Made by a program: the position numbers and the translations under genes | In this document: positions 17,678 to 27,316 of the stretch, piece by piece | Numbering within the stretch: the stretch's first letter is position 1 | Layout of the letters: every line of letters starts with the position of its first letter | Notes under the pieces: generated by a model | The model's input: only the letters and a program-made list of their open reading frames with translations | Database searches by the model: none | What the model was told of the DNA's origin: nothing | Source of the DNA: Methanoflorens sp963701995 | GTDB taxonomy: Archaea; Halobacteriota; Bog-38; Methanoflorentales; Methanoflorentaceae | Direction: 5' to 3' | NCBI GenBank assembly: GCA_963701995.1 | Contig: OY969693.1 | Location: 1,674,001-1,738,000 of the forward strand | DNA length: 64,000 nt

Positions 17678-19173
17678 TACGCACCGTCTCTAGCTTTGAG
17701 ACGATTTATCGCGCTGATCATGGCCTCAACGGACGCAATTACAATATCGCCTCGCGCAGCGCGAGCAGTCACCATGTTTCCACGTGAATCTTCGACACCG
17801 ATGACGACATCAGCAAGTGCGTCGGTCCCACCGCTGATCGCGTCGATTCTGAATGTCCTTAATTGCACGTCAGTGCCCCCGAGAATGTCATGTACTGCAT
17901 TGATCGCGGCATCGACTGGACCAATGCCCACACGGGCCCCGATTTTCGTCTTCCCCCCAACAACTGCTTTCACCGTTGCAGTTGGAGTGATGCGATTGCC
18001 CGTCATCACAGACAGCTCCTCAAGCAGAATTGTCGGCTTCAGCACCTCATTTGTGATCGCTTCAGCTATAGAGTATAAGTCGACGTCGGTGACTCGCCGG
18101 CCTTGGTCGCCTATTTCCTTTACGCGATCCAGTATGCGCACGAGCTCCTCTTCGGTGACGTCAAAAAGGGCGTCCTTGAGCATTTCGCGCACGGCGTGCT
18201 TGCCAGCGTGTTTGCCAGCAACGAGGCGGCGACGCTGACCGACCATTTCGGGCGTCATAATCCCTGGCTCAAACGTGTCAGCGCGTTCGATCACTCCGCG
18301 AGAATGAATTCCGGATTCGTGCGAGAACGCGTTTTCGCCGACAATTGGCATCGTGGGGGGCATGTTGATCTTCGTGAATCGTTCCACTAACCGTGAGGTT
18401 TCGAGAAGGAACTGAGTATTGATATTCAGCTTTGCTCCAAAGATGCTCGACAAGCCCATCGCCGTTTGGGCGAGGTCAGCGTTCCCAGCCCTCTCACCTA
18501 TTCCATTTACGGTCACTTGTACTTGGTTGGCTCCGGCTTCGATCGCTGACAGGCTATTGGCAACAGCGAGACCAAAGTCGTTGTGACAGTGCACGTCGAT
18601 AGGAACTTTGACAACACCTTTGATGCGCTTGATGAAGTTGAACATCTTTGAGGGGGCCATAATGCCCACGGTATCCGGGATGTTGATGATGTCGGCCCCG
18701 GCCGATTCTATGCCGCGACACACGCGATGAAGAAACTCCGGTTCCGTTCGAGTGGCGTCCATCGCAGAGAATAGACATTGTGTCCCGTGCTCCTTAACGT
18801 ATTCGACTGCGTCGACCGACAGATCATACACTTCCTGTCTCGTCTTTTTCATTGAATGCTTCAGCTGCACATCTGATGTTGAGGCAAAAACATGAATTAG
18901 CCCTACGCCCACATCTAGGCACGCATCGATATCTGGTTTCACGACGCGAGCGAGACCGCAGATAGTTGTTCCTAGATCCGCATTGACAATGCTTCTTACC
19001 GCGTTATATTCCCCTTTCGAGGAAATAGGAAACCCAGCTTCGATCACGTCGACGCCTAGCTTGTCGAGAGCTTTTGCGATGGTAAGCTTCTGTTCGTCGG
19101 TGAGCGAAACGTTAGGCGTTTGCTCTCCATCTCGGAGCGTCGTATCAAAAAAAGTAACTACTTCATTATTCAT
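17677..19173 (-). CDS. 2-isopropylmalate synthase / citramalate synthase family
   Basis: A 498-aa protein with the full layout of the family: a catalytic TIM barrel starting 'FFDTTLRDGEQTPNVSLTDE', metal-binding 'VHCHNDFGLAVANS', 'NGIGERAGNADL', then linker and C-terminal regulatory domain. It condenses acetyl-CoA with a 2-oxo acid, either 2-oxoisovalerate (LeuA) or pyruvate (CimA). I cannot separate the two by eye. The C-terminal domain mediates feedback inhibition by leucine or isoleucine. It is followed directly by tatD. Confidence 0.92.
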   Translation of the reverse strand: MNNEVVTFFDTTLRDGEQTPNVSLTDEQKLTIAKALDKLGVDVIEAGFPISSKGEYNAVRSIVNADLGTTICGLARVVKPDIDACLDVGVGLIHVFASTSDVQLKHSMKKTRQEVYDLSVDAVEYVKEHGTQCLFSAMDATRTEPEFLHRVCRGIESAGADIINIPDTVGIMAPSKMFNFIKRIKGVVKVPIDVHCHNDFGLAVANSLSAIEAGANQVQVTVNGIGERAGNADLAQTAMGLSSIFGAKLNINTQFLLETSRLVERFTKINMPPTMPIVGENAFSHESGIHSRGVIERADTFEPGIMTPEMVGQRRRLVAGKHAGKHAVREMLKDALFDVTEEELVRILDRVKEIGDQGRRVTDVDLYSIAEAITNEVLKPTILLEELSVMTGNRITPTATVKAVVGGKTKIGARVGIGPVDAAINAVHDILGGTDVQLRTFRIDAISGGTDALADVVIGVEDSRGNMVTARAARGDIVIASVEAMISAINRLKARDGA

Positions 19174-19340
19174 TCTCGAATTGACAAAGAAGGCGATCCC
19201 TCGAGTACATACGTATTCCCACAGCCACTATTGTAGAGCTACCTATAAAACGCTTTCTTTGGGTCCGGTTTGTGCGAGAATTCGCCAGGTTGCCTCCCGT
19301 GTGTTGATACGCGAAGGTCATGCAGGAAAGACATTCCGAA

Positions 19341-20063
19341 CTAAGCCAAACGTCTCTGAATCCAATTGATCAACCGCACGTTTTCTACAAAGATCACGTC
19401 GATGGTCACCGCCAAAACTCCGACCAAAAAGATTGCATCAAAAACGCCTGCGCCCCCTATCGAAGCAAACGCGAAGCCTCTCGGCTGATAGGTGAGAATG
19501 TCACCGATGCGAACGAGATCCGCACCAAGCAACACGCCCAGTGAACCAGACACGTAGGCAATCGGACCTACGCTTCCCCATTGCCTCTTTGCAAGCACTA
19601 TGCCTATGATACTTGCGGCAATTGCGATAACGTAAATATTCCAGATAATGACGCCTTCTCCTGCCACGTACGCTGAAGTTAAATACGAAACGGCGGCAAT
19701 AAACGCGATTCCGATGAGACTTGCTCTGATAGGGCTTCGTCGGTCGAACATCATCTTTAGCGAAATGAAGAATGGTATCAGAAAACCCGCGACATCGAAC
19801 CCGATGGCAAGATCGCTTCTTGGGCCAACGACAAAAAAGCCTTGAAATGCCAGGATACCAAGCGGCACATCAATAATGCCGATCCCCAAGGAACCACGAA
19901 AATACAGCAATATCGAAGGAAAAGAAATCAGGAATAACAAAGTCGATCCTACGAAGATCAGCACAGCTTCTGACAGTCTGAAACCGACGGTCTCGAATCC
20001 CACTACGAGTAGCAAGAGGATGAGAAGAGCGAGCAACAAAAAAGAGATAGATTCGACAAGCAT
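19341..20063 (-). CDS. DUF1614 multi-pass membrane protein
   Basis: A 240-aa integral membrane protein with about eight hydrophobic segments. The motif 'SIGGAGVFDAIFLVGVLAVT' near the C-terminus is typical of DUF1614, a family found in archaea and some bacteria with no proven role. It ends the minus-strand cluster that begins with argH and is 6 nt downstream of a possible 55-codon gene. Confidence 0.72.
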   Translation of the reverse strand: MLVESISFLLLALLILLLLVVGFETVGFRLSEAVLIFVGSTLLFLISFPSILLYFRGSLGIGIIDVPLGILAFQGFFVVGPRSDLAIGFDVAGFLIPFFISLKMMFDRRSPIRASLIGIAFIAAVSYLTSAYVAGEGVIIWNIYVIAIAASIIGIVLAKRQWGSVGPIAYVSGSLGVLLGADLVRIGDILTYQPRGFAFASIGGAGVFDAIFLVGVLAVTIDVIFVENVRLINWIQRRLA

Positions 20064-20069
20064 GGTTGT

Positions 20070-20237
20070 TCAGTCAGGATCTGGTTTCAAAAGCCGAATG
20101 GTGGGACGTCTCACGTCATCAACAGGTCGCATCGTGCCCGCTACCGTCATAGCTCTAAGCCCTTCTGTAATAAGAACTCTCTGTCCCGGCGCAAACCGCC
20201 CTCGCTTAGCGACGCGAGAGCGAGGGCAGGGTGACAC
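20070..20237 (-). CDS. Possible small protein between the M20 peptidase and DUF1614 genes
   Basis: A 55-codon frame from GTG at 20237, closely packed between genes on the same strand (10 nt after the peptidase stop, 6 nt before the DUF1614 start). The second half, 'RFAPGQRVLITEGLRAMTV' then 'RRPTIRLLKPDPD', reads like a compact beta-rich domain rather than random sequence. No family recognised. The start is uncertain and no clear Shine-Dalgarno sequence precedes it. Confidence 0.4.
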   Translation of the reverse strand: MSPCPRSRVAKRGRFAPGQRVLITEGLRAMTVAGTMRPVDDVRRPTIRLLKPDPD

Positions 20238-20247
20238 CCGAGCCAAA

Positions 20248-21327
20248 TCAGCGTTGTGTAGTCAAAACTTTCTTAATCAACTCTTGGAAGACTACGCTTG
20301 CCATCTCCACTTCGTGAAGCTCTATCCATTCATCGGACGTGTGAGCCTGCGCGATGCCTCCCGGCCCGAAGACAACAGTGGGTATTCCGACCTCATTGAA
20401 GCGCGAAGCATCAGTGCCCGCGTCCATTGTAGCCGTCTGTGGCTCGAGGCCAGTGCTGCTTATGGACTCGCTCAACAAAGTGATGATCTGATGAGCGGGC
20501 AGGTAGAATGGGCGCGTGAAATTTTTGGGGTCGTCCGCGAATTCTATTCGCGCTTCGGGAAATTTCGCCCTGAGTGTGGCTAAAACGCTAGATGCATCGT
20601 CGGGAGGCACGTAGCGATAGTCAACCTCAATCGAACAACGATCGGGAACGATGTTAACCGCATCTCCAGCAGCGATAGTACTAACCGTGATCGTTTCGTG
20701 GCCAAGCTTGGGATGCCGGATCAGCGGAAGCTCTTCGAGTCGCAACACAAGCTTTGCCATCTCAACAATGGCATTCTTCCCAAGCTCAGGCTTACTCGCA
20801 TGTGCTCTTTTGCCGACGGATTGAATGCGAAACGTCAAGCGCCCTTTCTGCCCGTTTACAATCTTCAGATTCGTCGGCTCGCAGACGATGCCAAAGTCAG
20901 CGCGTAGCTGAGGCAACACTTCCTGAGCGCCGCGGCTTTTGAGCTCTTCGTCGACGACGAATACCGTAAGCAGCGTGCCCCTGAGCCGTTCCTGGTCAGT
21001 GTTCGCTACCGCGTTGATGACAGCAGCCAGCCCACCCTTGTCATCGGCTGCGCCCCTCCCGTAAAGCTTTCGCCCTTGAATTCTGGGCGGGAAAAATGGA
21101 GGCACGGTATCGAGGTGGCCGCACAGCGCGAGCACAGGTCCCTTGCGGCCCAGCTTTCCGATAAGATTGTTGCCAGAGCGTATGATTTCCATTCCGAGGT
21201 CACTCAGCCTTTCTTCTACAAAAAGACTGATATCGTGCTCGTGCGTGCTAGTGCTCGGGATGTTCACCAAGTCATACAGCAGGTCCGTGCTCTGCAGGAA
21301 ATCACCTCTACTGAAGAACGGACGCAA
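20248..21327 (-). CDS. M20-family deacylase (ArgE/DapE-like)
   Basis: A 359-aa zinc hydrolase. Metal and active-site motifs are 'LCGHLDTVPPF' (first His and Asp), 'GRGAADDKGGLAA' (bridging Asp), 'VVDEELKSRGAQ' (Glu pair) and 'QAHTSDEWIEL' (last His). Candidates are acetylornithine deacetylase, succinyl-diaminopimelate desuccinylase or N-acetyl-lysine deacetylase; presence upstream of argH hints at arginine metabolism but is not proof. The start overlaps the gatE end by 20 nt. Confidence 0.85.
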   Translation of the reverse strand: MRPFFSRGDFLQSTDLLYDLVNIPSTSTHEHDISLFVEERLSDLGMEIIRSGNNLIGKLGRKGPVLALCGHLDTVPPFFPPRIQGRKLYGRGAADDKGGLAAVINAVANTDQERLRGTLLTVFVVDEELKSRGAQEVLPQLRADFGIVCEPTNLKIVNGQKGRLTFRIQSVGKRAHASKPELGKNAIVEMAKLVLRLEELPLIRHPKLGHETITVSTIAAGDAVNIVPDRCSIEVDYRYVPPDDASSVLATLRAKFPEARIEFADDPKNFTRPFYLPAHQIITLLSESISSTGLEPQTATMDAGTDASRFNEVGIPTVVFGPGGIAQAHTSDEWIELHEVEMASVVFQELIKKVLTTQR

Positions 21328-23206
21328 TCTTTGCGCGGAGCACTTCGTTTACGAGTTTTCCGTCTGCCTTACCTCTAACTTGCTTCATAACGACGCCCAT
21401 CAGGGGTCCTACAGCACGCACTCCTTTTGCTTTAACGAACTCTAGTCGCGATTGCACGACGTCGGCTACGATCGCTTGAAGCTCGCGCTCGCTCAACATG
21501 ACAAATCCAAGCTCTGCTGCTGCATCGTTTGCCGCTTTCGTCGGACATTCGGCGAGACAACGGAGGATTTCGGGCACGCCTTCCTTTGATATGGTCTTAG
21601 AGTTCACAAGCCTGAAAACATCAAGTGTGCTTTCACGGGTTAGACGGTCGACAGGCACGTTGTCCCTTTTCAACTCTGCGATCGTTCCTTCAAGCGTTCG
21701 CACTACAAACGTAGCGACATCTTTGACTTCGTCTCGACCGTGGCTACCATCTAGACCCCCCCAGAGGCGCATAACTTGCTCAAAAAGTTGACTGTTTTCA
21801 GACCACGCTATTTGCCTCGCCAACTCTTCGTTCAGGAGGAACTCCTGCCTATAGCGACCCATCCGATCATCGAGCCTCTCAGGCAACCGCGCTTTGATGC
21901 GATCAATGAGCGCCGTCGGAACCGCGATGGGAGACACGTCCGTCTCCGGGTACATGCGGGCCGCTCCAGGAAGGGGCCGCATGTATTCAGAGCATCCATT
22001 GCTCAGCGCGCGTCGAGTTTCTTCGGGCACGCCTTCCGTGGCTGCTTTGGCGCGTTCCATCACAGCATAAATCGCCTCGACGCACGTCTTAACGTTCTCG
22101 TCTGCGAGTATAACAACCGCATCGCTTTCCTCTGCATTCAAAAACCCTAAAAGAGCCTCGGTTTCACGAGACGTTATTCCGTGTCGCGGCAACTCGTCAG
22201 TGTGAAAGATCCCAGCAACCCCCCTCTTCTTTGCGTGATCCGCGAATTCTGAACCTAGCCGACGGCCGGGCTGGATGTCCTTGCCCACGAGGCCGGCAAA
22301 GCGATGAAGCAACAGGCCCCACACGTGTTTTTTCCTAAGCACGTTTGACGCAGTATGGGCAAATATCGAACTGACTTCGACTGGTTTTCCTACGCCCGCT
22401 CCGCGCTCTTGTAGCTCGTCTAGGATCTTTAGCAAGTTCAGCTGCCGCGTAACTTCAAGGCGCACAATATTCTCAATGAGGTCAAGTGCCTGCACGCCCT
22501 TAATTTCGACGCGTGCGCCGCCCGCGATGGAGATGTTGATATCCTGCCTGATCGTTCCAATCCCTCGCTTGACTTTACACGCGCGCAAGGTCGTCCCAAT
22601 CGCAAGCGCAAGCTCTCGTGCCATCTTAGGTGTGGTCACGTCTGGGGCGGTGCCGATCTCGACGAGGGGGATGCCGAGCCGGTCGAGGGAGTAAACGTCT
22701 TTGTCGACTATCTGCGCTGCTTCCTCTTCGATGGACAGCGTATCGATTCGAACGGAACCGCTGCTAAGCGATATGTATCCGCCTGCTGCGAGGAGTGCCG
22801 TTCGCTGGAACCCGCTCGTGTTCGACCCATCTATTACCAGTTTCCTCATTGTGTGGGCTTGCTCGAAAGGTTGCATCTGCAGAAGGAGGGCTATTTGAAG
22901 CGCAATTTTCAGGGCTTCAAGGTTCATTTCCAGCGGCGGTTCATCATCATTTTCCACAAGGCACGTGCTCACATACGCCTTGTACGTAAATCGCCGGGTG
23001 CCGATCCCCTCTTCGATCGCGGCGCGGTCGATCTCACCCATCTCGCTCTTTGAAGGTCGCAGGTAGCGATAGAACTCGTAAGACGCGTCTTTTGTGTCTC
23101 GCAATTCGGTCGGGCTGCTGCAAAATAGTTTTGACGTGGTGTTCAGCTGTTGATGAATCTCCAAGCCTGCTTTCAGGCCGACTTTTTTGTAATCGTGCTC
23201 CTTCAC
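21308..23206 (-). CDS. gatE: Archaeal Glu-tRNA(Gln) amidotransferase subunit E
   Basis: A 632-aa GatB-related subunit unique to archaea. It begins 'LKAGLEIHQQLNTTSKLFCS', the GatB/E signature, and carries an insert resembling the AspRS GAD domain and a C-terminal YqeY-like tail ('AIVADVVQSRLEFVKAKG'). With GatD it converts Glu-tRNA(Gln) to Gln-tRNA(Gln), so the organism most likely lacks glutaminyl-tRNA synthetase. Overlaps gatD by 4 nt. Confidence 0.96.
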   Translation of the reverse strand: MKEHDYKKVGLKAGLEIHQQLNTTSKLFCSSPTELRDTKDASYEFYRYLRPSKSEMGEIDRAAIEEGIGTRRFTYKAYVSTCLVENDDEPPLEMNLEALKIALQIALLLQMQPFEQAHTMRKLVIDGSNTSGFQRTALLAAGGYISLSSGSVRIDTLSIEEEAAQIVDKDVYSLDRLGIPLVEIGTAPDVTTPKMARELALAIGTTLRACKVKRGIGTIRQDINISIAGGARVEIKGVQALDLIENIVRLEVTRQLNLLKILDELQERGAGVGKPVEVSSIFAHTASNVLRKKHVWGLLLHRFAGLVGKDIQPGRRLGSEFADHAKKRGVAGIFHTDELPRHGITSRETEALLGFLNAEESDAVVILADENVKTCVEAIYAVMERAKAATEGVPEETRRALSNGCSEYMRPLPGAARMYPETDVSPIAVPTALIDRIKARLPERLDDRMGRYRQEFLLNEELARQIAWSENSQLFEQVMRLWGGLDGSHGRDEVKDVATFVVRTLEGTIAELKRDNVPVDRLTRESTLDVFRLVNSKTISKEGVPEILRCLAECPTKAANDAAAELGFVMLSERELQAIVADVVQSRLEFVKAKGVRAVGPLMGVVMKQVRGKADGKLVNEVLRAKIASVLQ

Positions 23207-24468
23207 GGCAACTCCTCGAACGTGCTTCGCGTCCTAGTCGCATCCGCGCTTATCTCTCGGGCGACGTCAGTTTTCAGAAGCCTAGCAATCTCAAAACGAT
23301 CGGACGTCTGGCCAAGCACCCACATCAGTTTGACGAGCGCTGTTTCGCTCAGCATGTCGTCACCTTCGATCGCGCCTGCGCTCAGCAGATCGCGCCCAGT
23401 ATCGTAGACTCTGTCGCACACCCTCCCGTAAACACATTGAGAGGTCACTACGATCGGCATAACATCTGCAGCCTTTTTTACGTGCGGAACCCAGTCGCTT
23501 GCGACGTGCCCCAGACCGGTTCCTTCAATGACCAAGCCCTTGTACCCTTGTTCCACATAGTAGTCCACAACAGTGGGACTCGCCCCCGGGAAGAACTTAA
23601 CCAAAGCGCACTTCGGCTCGATCTGCGGACGGACGGAGAGTTCACAACCGCCTCGACCCGCGCGATCGCCTAAGAATTGCAAGGACCGTTCCTGATAGCT
23701 GACGCGTGCAATCGGCGACGCGTTGACTGATCGAAACGCGTCGCGTCGTGATGTGTGCATTTTTTTGGTGCGGGTTCCTTGGTGGACAAGGCAGGTGTCA
23801 TCCGAGGCGTCTTCGTGCATTACCACAAAAACCCCAGCAAGGTCACTTGTAGCTGCCACTGCGGCACAGATCGCATTAACGACGTTGTCGCTGCTCGGTC
23901 GATCAGCAGATCTTTGCGAACCGACGAGTACGACCGGCACGGGTACCTGGAGCATAAATGACAAGGCAGCGGCGCTGTATCCCAAGGTGTCCGTCCCGTG
24001 GGTTACGAGGACCCCATCGGCTCCCGCGCGAACTTCGTTATAAACGCATTGAGCGAGCTCTGACCACGATTCTGGCCGCATATTCTCGCTCAGTATGTTG
24101 TAGAGCAGTGTGCCTTCAATGTTAGCGATATCGGCTAAGCTCGGAATCGCGTCGATAATATCATCTGCGTCAAATTGACTCGTCACCGCACCCGTTCGGT
24201 AGTCGATTTTGCTAGCAATGGTGCCCCCGGTGGAAATGATGCTCAGTCGGGGTAGTTCAGGTCGTACAGGCCGCGGTAATCGCTTTTCGGCAAGCGGCGC
24301 TGCCTTTTCGACAAGCGTCATCGTTATCCCCTGGGGTGCGAAGCCTACGTTATACCCGCTGTCGAGTTTAATCACGACAAAGTCAGTCACACTCGGCATC
24401 AGCGCGCCGAAAAACTCTTTTTTATCCTTAACCACTTTGACGCGATCACCGTGTCCTATGTCGCCCAT
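23203..24468 (-). CDS. gatD: Archaeal Glu-tRNA(Gln) amidotransferase subunit D
   Basis: A 421-aa asparaginase-type glutaminase. After an N-terminal beta domain come 'LSIISTGGTIASKIDYRTG' (nucleophile Thr) and 'VLVTHGTDTLGYSAAAL' (second catalytic Thr-Asp). It releases ammonia from glutamine for GatE. The pair lies after argH (1 nt gap), so these minus-strand genes are probably one transcript. Confidence 0.96.
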   Translation of the reverse strand: MGDIGHGDRVKVVKDKKEFFGALMPSVTDFVVIKLDSGYNVGFAPQGITMTLVEKAAPLAEKRLPRPVRPELPRLSIISTGGTIASKIDYRTGAVTSQFDADDIIDAIPSLADIANIEGTLLYNILSENMRPESWSELAQCVYNEVRAGADGVLVTHGTDTLGYSAAALSFMLQVPVPVVLVGSQRSADRPSSDNVVNAICAAVAATSDLAGVFVVMHEDASDDTCLVHQGTRTKKMHTSRRDAFRSVNASPIARVSYQERSLQFLGDRAGRGGCELSVRPQIEPKCALVKFFPGASPTVVDYYVEQGYKGLVIEGTGLGHVASDWVPHVKKAADVMPIVVTSQCVYGRVCDRVYDTGRDLLSAGAIEGDDMLSETALVKLMWVLGQTSDRFEIARLLKTDVAREISADATRTRSTFEELP

Positions 24469-24469
24469 T

Positions 24470-25933
24470 CTAAGCTCCGGACGCCGTCAGCAGACCTTTC
24501 TCCGCCCTCTGCAGTGCTTTCTGTCGCACCAAGAGGCGTTGCTGTCGCATCTTATGCCGCCTGCGTCGCGCTTTCAACATCCGTTTGAGCTGGCTGGCGG
24601 CAGGCCCGCCCGCAATGTCTCGCTTTGCAACGTTACGATTAACGTCAAGAGCTTCTGCGACATCGTCTGCCGTCAGCCCAAGCAGCGAGAGCTGCTTTCC
24701 GAGGTGCCGCAATCCAACCTGGTCGATCGCGTCCAAGTCGCGCGCGCCGACGCGCGCGAGGTCTCCGACAATCGTGTGCGCCGTTCGAAAAGGAACGTGT
24801 GCGGTGCGCGCGATCGTGTCAGCTAGCTCAGTTGCAGTGGTGAAACCCACAGCGCTCATTTCAGCAAGCCGTTGTTTGTTGATCGAAATGGTTTGCAGCA
24901 CTGCATTCGCGATGCGAGCACAATCGATCGTCGTCGCAATCGCCTGCCGCAAGTGCGGTGTAATCTCCTGTAAGTCGAGATTGTAGCTGAACGGCAGCGC
25001 CTTACAAATCACTACGCTAGCCGTAAAATCTCCAATAACCGAACCCGTCTTAGCCCTAATCAGCTCGAGCGTATCTGGGTTTTTCTTTTGCGGCATGATG
25101 GAACTTGTCGAAGCGAACTTGTCGTCAATTTCCACGTAGCCAAACTCAGATGTGCTCCATAATATCAGCTCTTCGGCCAAACGACCAAGCGTGATCATCA
25201 CATTTGACGCAGCGGCTAGCGCTTCTATCGCGAAATCACGGGTGCTCACGGCGTCCATAGAATTTTCTACGATGCCATCAAAGCCAAGTGCAAACGCAAC
25301 AAAATCCCGGTCAAGCGGCCATCCTGTTGAAGCAAAGGCGGCTGCTCCTAAAGGAGATTGGTTTGTCCGCTCGTACGAGTTGGCCAGCCTCGCAAAGTCT
25401 CGCTCTAAAGCGTCATAGTGCGCAAGCAGATGATGCCCGAGCGAGGTTGGCTGCGCGTGTTGCAAGTGCGTGAATCCCGGCATAATGGTCGTGGCGTTGC
25501 TTGCGGCCCGTTCTAGAAGCGTAAGTTGTAAGGCGAGAACAGCGTCCATGAGCACCAGTAAGTCATGGCGTGAGGCCATGCGAATGCAGGTTGCAACCTC
25601 ATCGTTTCTTGACCTGCCGACGTGGAGCCACCCTGCTTGCGCGCTTCCGGCGCGTTCCGTCAAGGCAGTCTCGATCGCGACGTGGACGTCATCAACGTCC
25701 CGCGGCAGCTTGGCATACCCCTCCTCCTTGATTTTGAGGAGTGCCTTTGTTAGCGCTTCGAACGTCGTTTGCTCGATGATGCTTTGCTTATTCAGCATCG
25801 CCACGTGGGCGAGATCAATGAGAATATCATAGCGAAAGAACCACGCGTCCGCGGTGATCGAGGAGGTGAACCGCAGCGCCTGCTCATCGAACTCCTCCAA
25901 TCGTCCCTTTCGTATGATGTTTTGCTTCATCAT
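24470..25933 (-). CDS. argH: Argininosuccinate lyase
   Basis: A 487-aa member of the fumarase/aspartase superfamily catalysing the last step of arginine synthesis. Signature sequences are 'VGRSRNDEVATCIRMASR', 'GFTHLQHAQPTSLGHHL' and 'TSSIMPQKKNPDTLELIRA'. The C-terminus has about 30 residues rich in Arg and Gln beyond the usual end ('KARRRRHKMRQQRLLVRQKA'). It is the first gene of the minus-strand unit and divergent from coaBC. Confidence 0.95.
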   Translation of the reverse strand: MMKQNIIRKGRLEEFDEQALRFTSSITADAWFFRYDILIDLAHVAMLNKQSIIEQTTFEALTKALLKIKEEGYAKLPRDVDDVHVAIETALTERAGSAQAGWLHVGRSRNDEVATCIRMASRHDLLVLMDAVLALQLTLLERAASNATTIMPGFTHLQHAQPTSLGHHLLAHYDALERDFARLANSYERTNQSPLGAAAFASTGWPLDRDFVAFALGFDGIVENSMDAVSTRDFAIEALAAASNVMITLGRLAEELILWSTSEFGYVEIDDKFASTSSIMPQKKNPDTLELIRAKTGSVIGDFTASVVICKALPFSYNLDLQEITPHLRQAIATTIDCARIANAVLQTISINKQRLAEMSAVGFTTATELADTIARTAHVPFRTAHTIVGDLARVGARDLDAIDQVGLRHLGKQLSLLGLTADDVAEALDVNRNVAKRDIAGGPAASQLKRMLKARRRRHKMRQQRLLVRQKALQRAEKGLLTASGA

Positions 25934-26161
25934 ACCCTCTGACGAGGCGACGGGTATTAGCTATTTCGCTTGATCCTTGTTAGACGCATAACGGTGCGAG
26001 TAGTCGAAATGAACGTGTTGTGATTGCCGTTTGTTCTAACTAGAACGCAACAGCCACCGCCCGCGTGCTCAGGAGCGTACCGCTATTTGGGTAGGCCGTG
26101 ATGCAAAACTTAATCAGTCAAACGAGAGGAAATTAGCTTAAAACGCAATGGTTGCACGCAC

Positions 26162-27316
26162 ATGAGAAGTTTGGAAGGCAAGATCATCGTCGTCGGCGTT
26201 ACTGGCAGCATCGCAGCAGTAGAAACAGTCAAGCTCATCCACGAGCTCAAGCGCAAAGGCGCAACGATACATTGCGTGATGACAGACGCGGCCTGCAAGA
26301 TAATCCATCCGAACGCGCTGGAATATGCAACACAGAAGCCTGTGATCACGCAACTTACCGGAAACGTGGAACACGTTACCTTTCTTGGTAAAGGCGGATC
26401 GGCAGATTTGCTGCTAATTGCCCCGTGCACGGCAAACACGATAGGCAAGGTGGCACACGGCATCGACGACACCCCCGTCACGACGTGCGCCGTCACCGCG
26501 CTGGGATCGGGAAAGCCCGTAGTCATCGTCCCGGCGATGCACGAGTCCATGTACTCTTATCCGTTGATCGCTGAGAACATTGATCGCTTGAAAGACCTAG
26601 TGCATTTCGTATCACCGCGCCTGGAAGAAGGCAAAGCAAAGCTTGCTGAACTCGACGAAATCGTGCTCGTGGTCGAACGGCTCGTTTCGGAAGGTGAGCT
26701 TAGACAAAAGAGAGTCGTAATAACCAGCGGAGCGACGACAGAATCATTGGATCCCATTCGCATTCTTACTACGAGGAGCTCCGGACGAACGGGCAGAGAG
26801 CTTGCATATGAAGCCTTTAGAAGAGGCGCGAGCGTCACTATCGTGCACAACGGTGACGCGCGGCTCATCAACCAGGTACACGTGGAAAGCGCGGACGAGA
26901 TGATTCAAGCGGTGCTGTCTGAGCTCGAGAAAGGATGCGACATTTTCATCAACGCGGCGGCCATCTCGGATTATACGGTAGATAAACACAGTGAGAAGAT
27001 AAGATCGGGTCAGGAGCTACATCTCGCGCTGACAAATGTGCCGAAACTCACCGACATCGTCAGAGCGAAGTACCCACACCTCTTTATCGTTTGTTTCAAA
27101 GCGGAAACACACACAACTCCGGACGCTCTTATTGAATGCGCCAGATCCATCCCCGTTGATCTGGTAGTCGCAAACGACGTAACGTTCCGAGGCATGGGCA
27201 CAGAAGACAACGAAATATACATCGTCAACTCACACGTCGAACGGCACCAGGGCGACAAGGCATTCCTCGCTGAGAAGATTGTGGACGCTATCGTTCTTCG
27301 CTCGAACGGCTCATGA
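26162..27316 (+). CDS. coaBC: Bifunctional phosphopantothenoylcysteine decarboxylase / phosphopantothenate-cysteine ligase
   Basis: A 384-aa enzyme for two steps of coenzyme A synthesis. The flavin-binding CoaC part has 'GVTGSIAAVETVKLI', 'LIAPCTANTIGKVAHGIDD' and 'VPAMHESMY'. The CoaB part has 'ITSGATTESLDPIRILT' and 'NAAAISDYTV'. TATA-like TTAAAA about 25 nt upstream predicts a leaderless message. The stop overlaps the pantoate kinase start (ATGA), pairing two CoA genes. Confidence 0.95.
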   Translation: MRSLEGKIIVVGVTGSIAAVETVKLIHELKRKGATIHCVMTDAACKIIHPNALEYATQKPVITQLTGNVEHVTFLGKGGSADLLLIAPCTANTIGKVAHGIDDTPVTTCAVTALGSGKPVVIVPAMHESMYSYPLIAENIDRLKDLVHFVSPRLEEGKAKLAELDEIVLVVERLVSEGELRQKRVVITSGATTESLDPIRILTTRSSGRTGRELAYEAFRRGASVTIVHNGDARLINQVHVESADEMIQAVLSELEKGCDIFINAAAISDYTVDKHSEKIRSGQELHLALTNVPKLTDIVRAKYPHLFIVCFKAETHTTPDALIECARSIPVDLVVANDVTFRGMGTEDNEIYIVNSHVERHQGDKAFLAEKIVDAIVLRSNGS

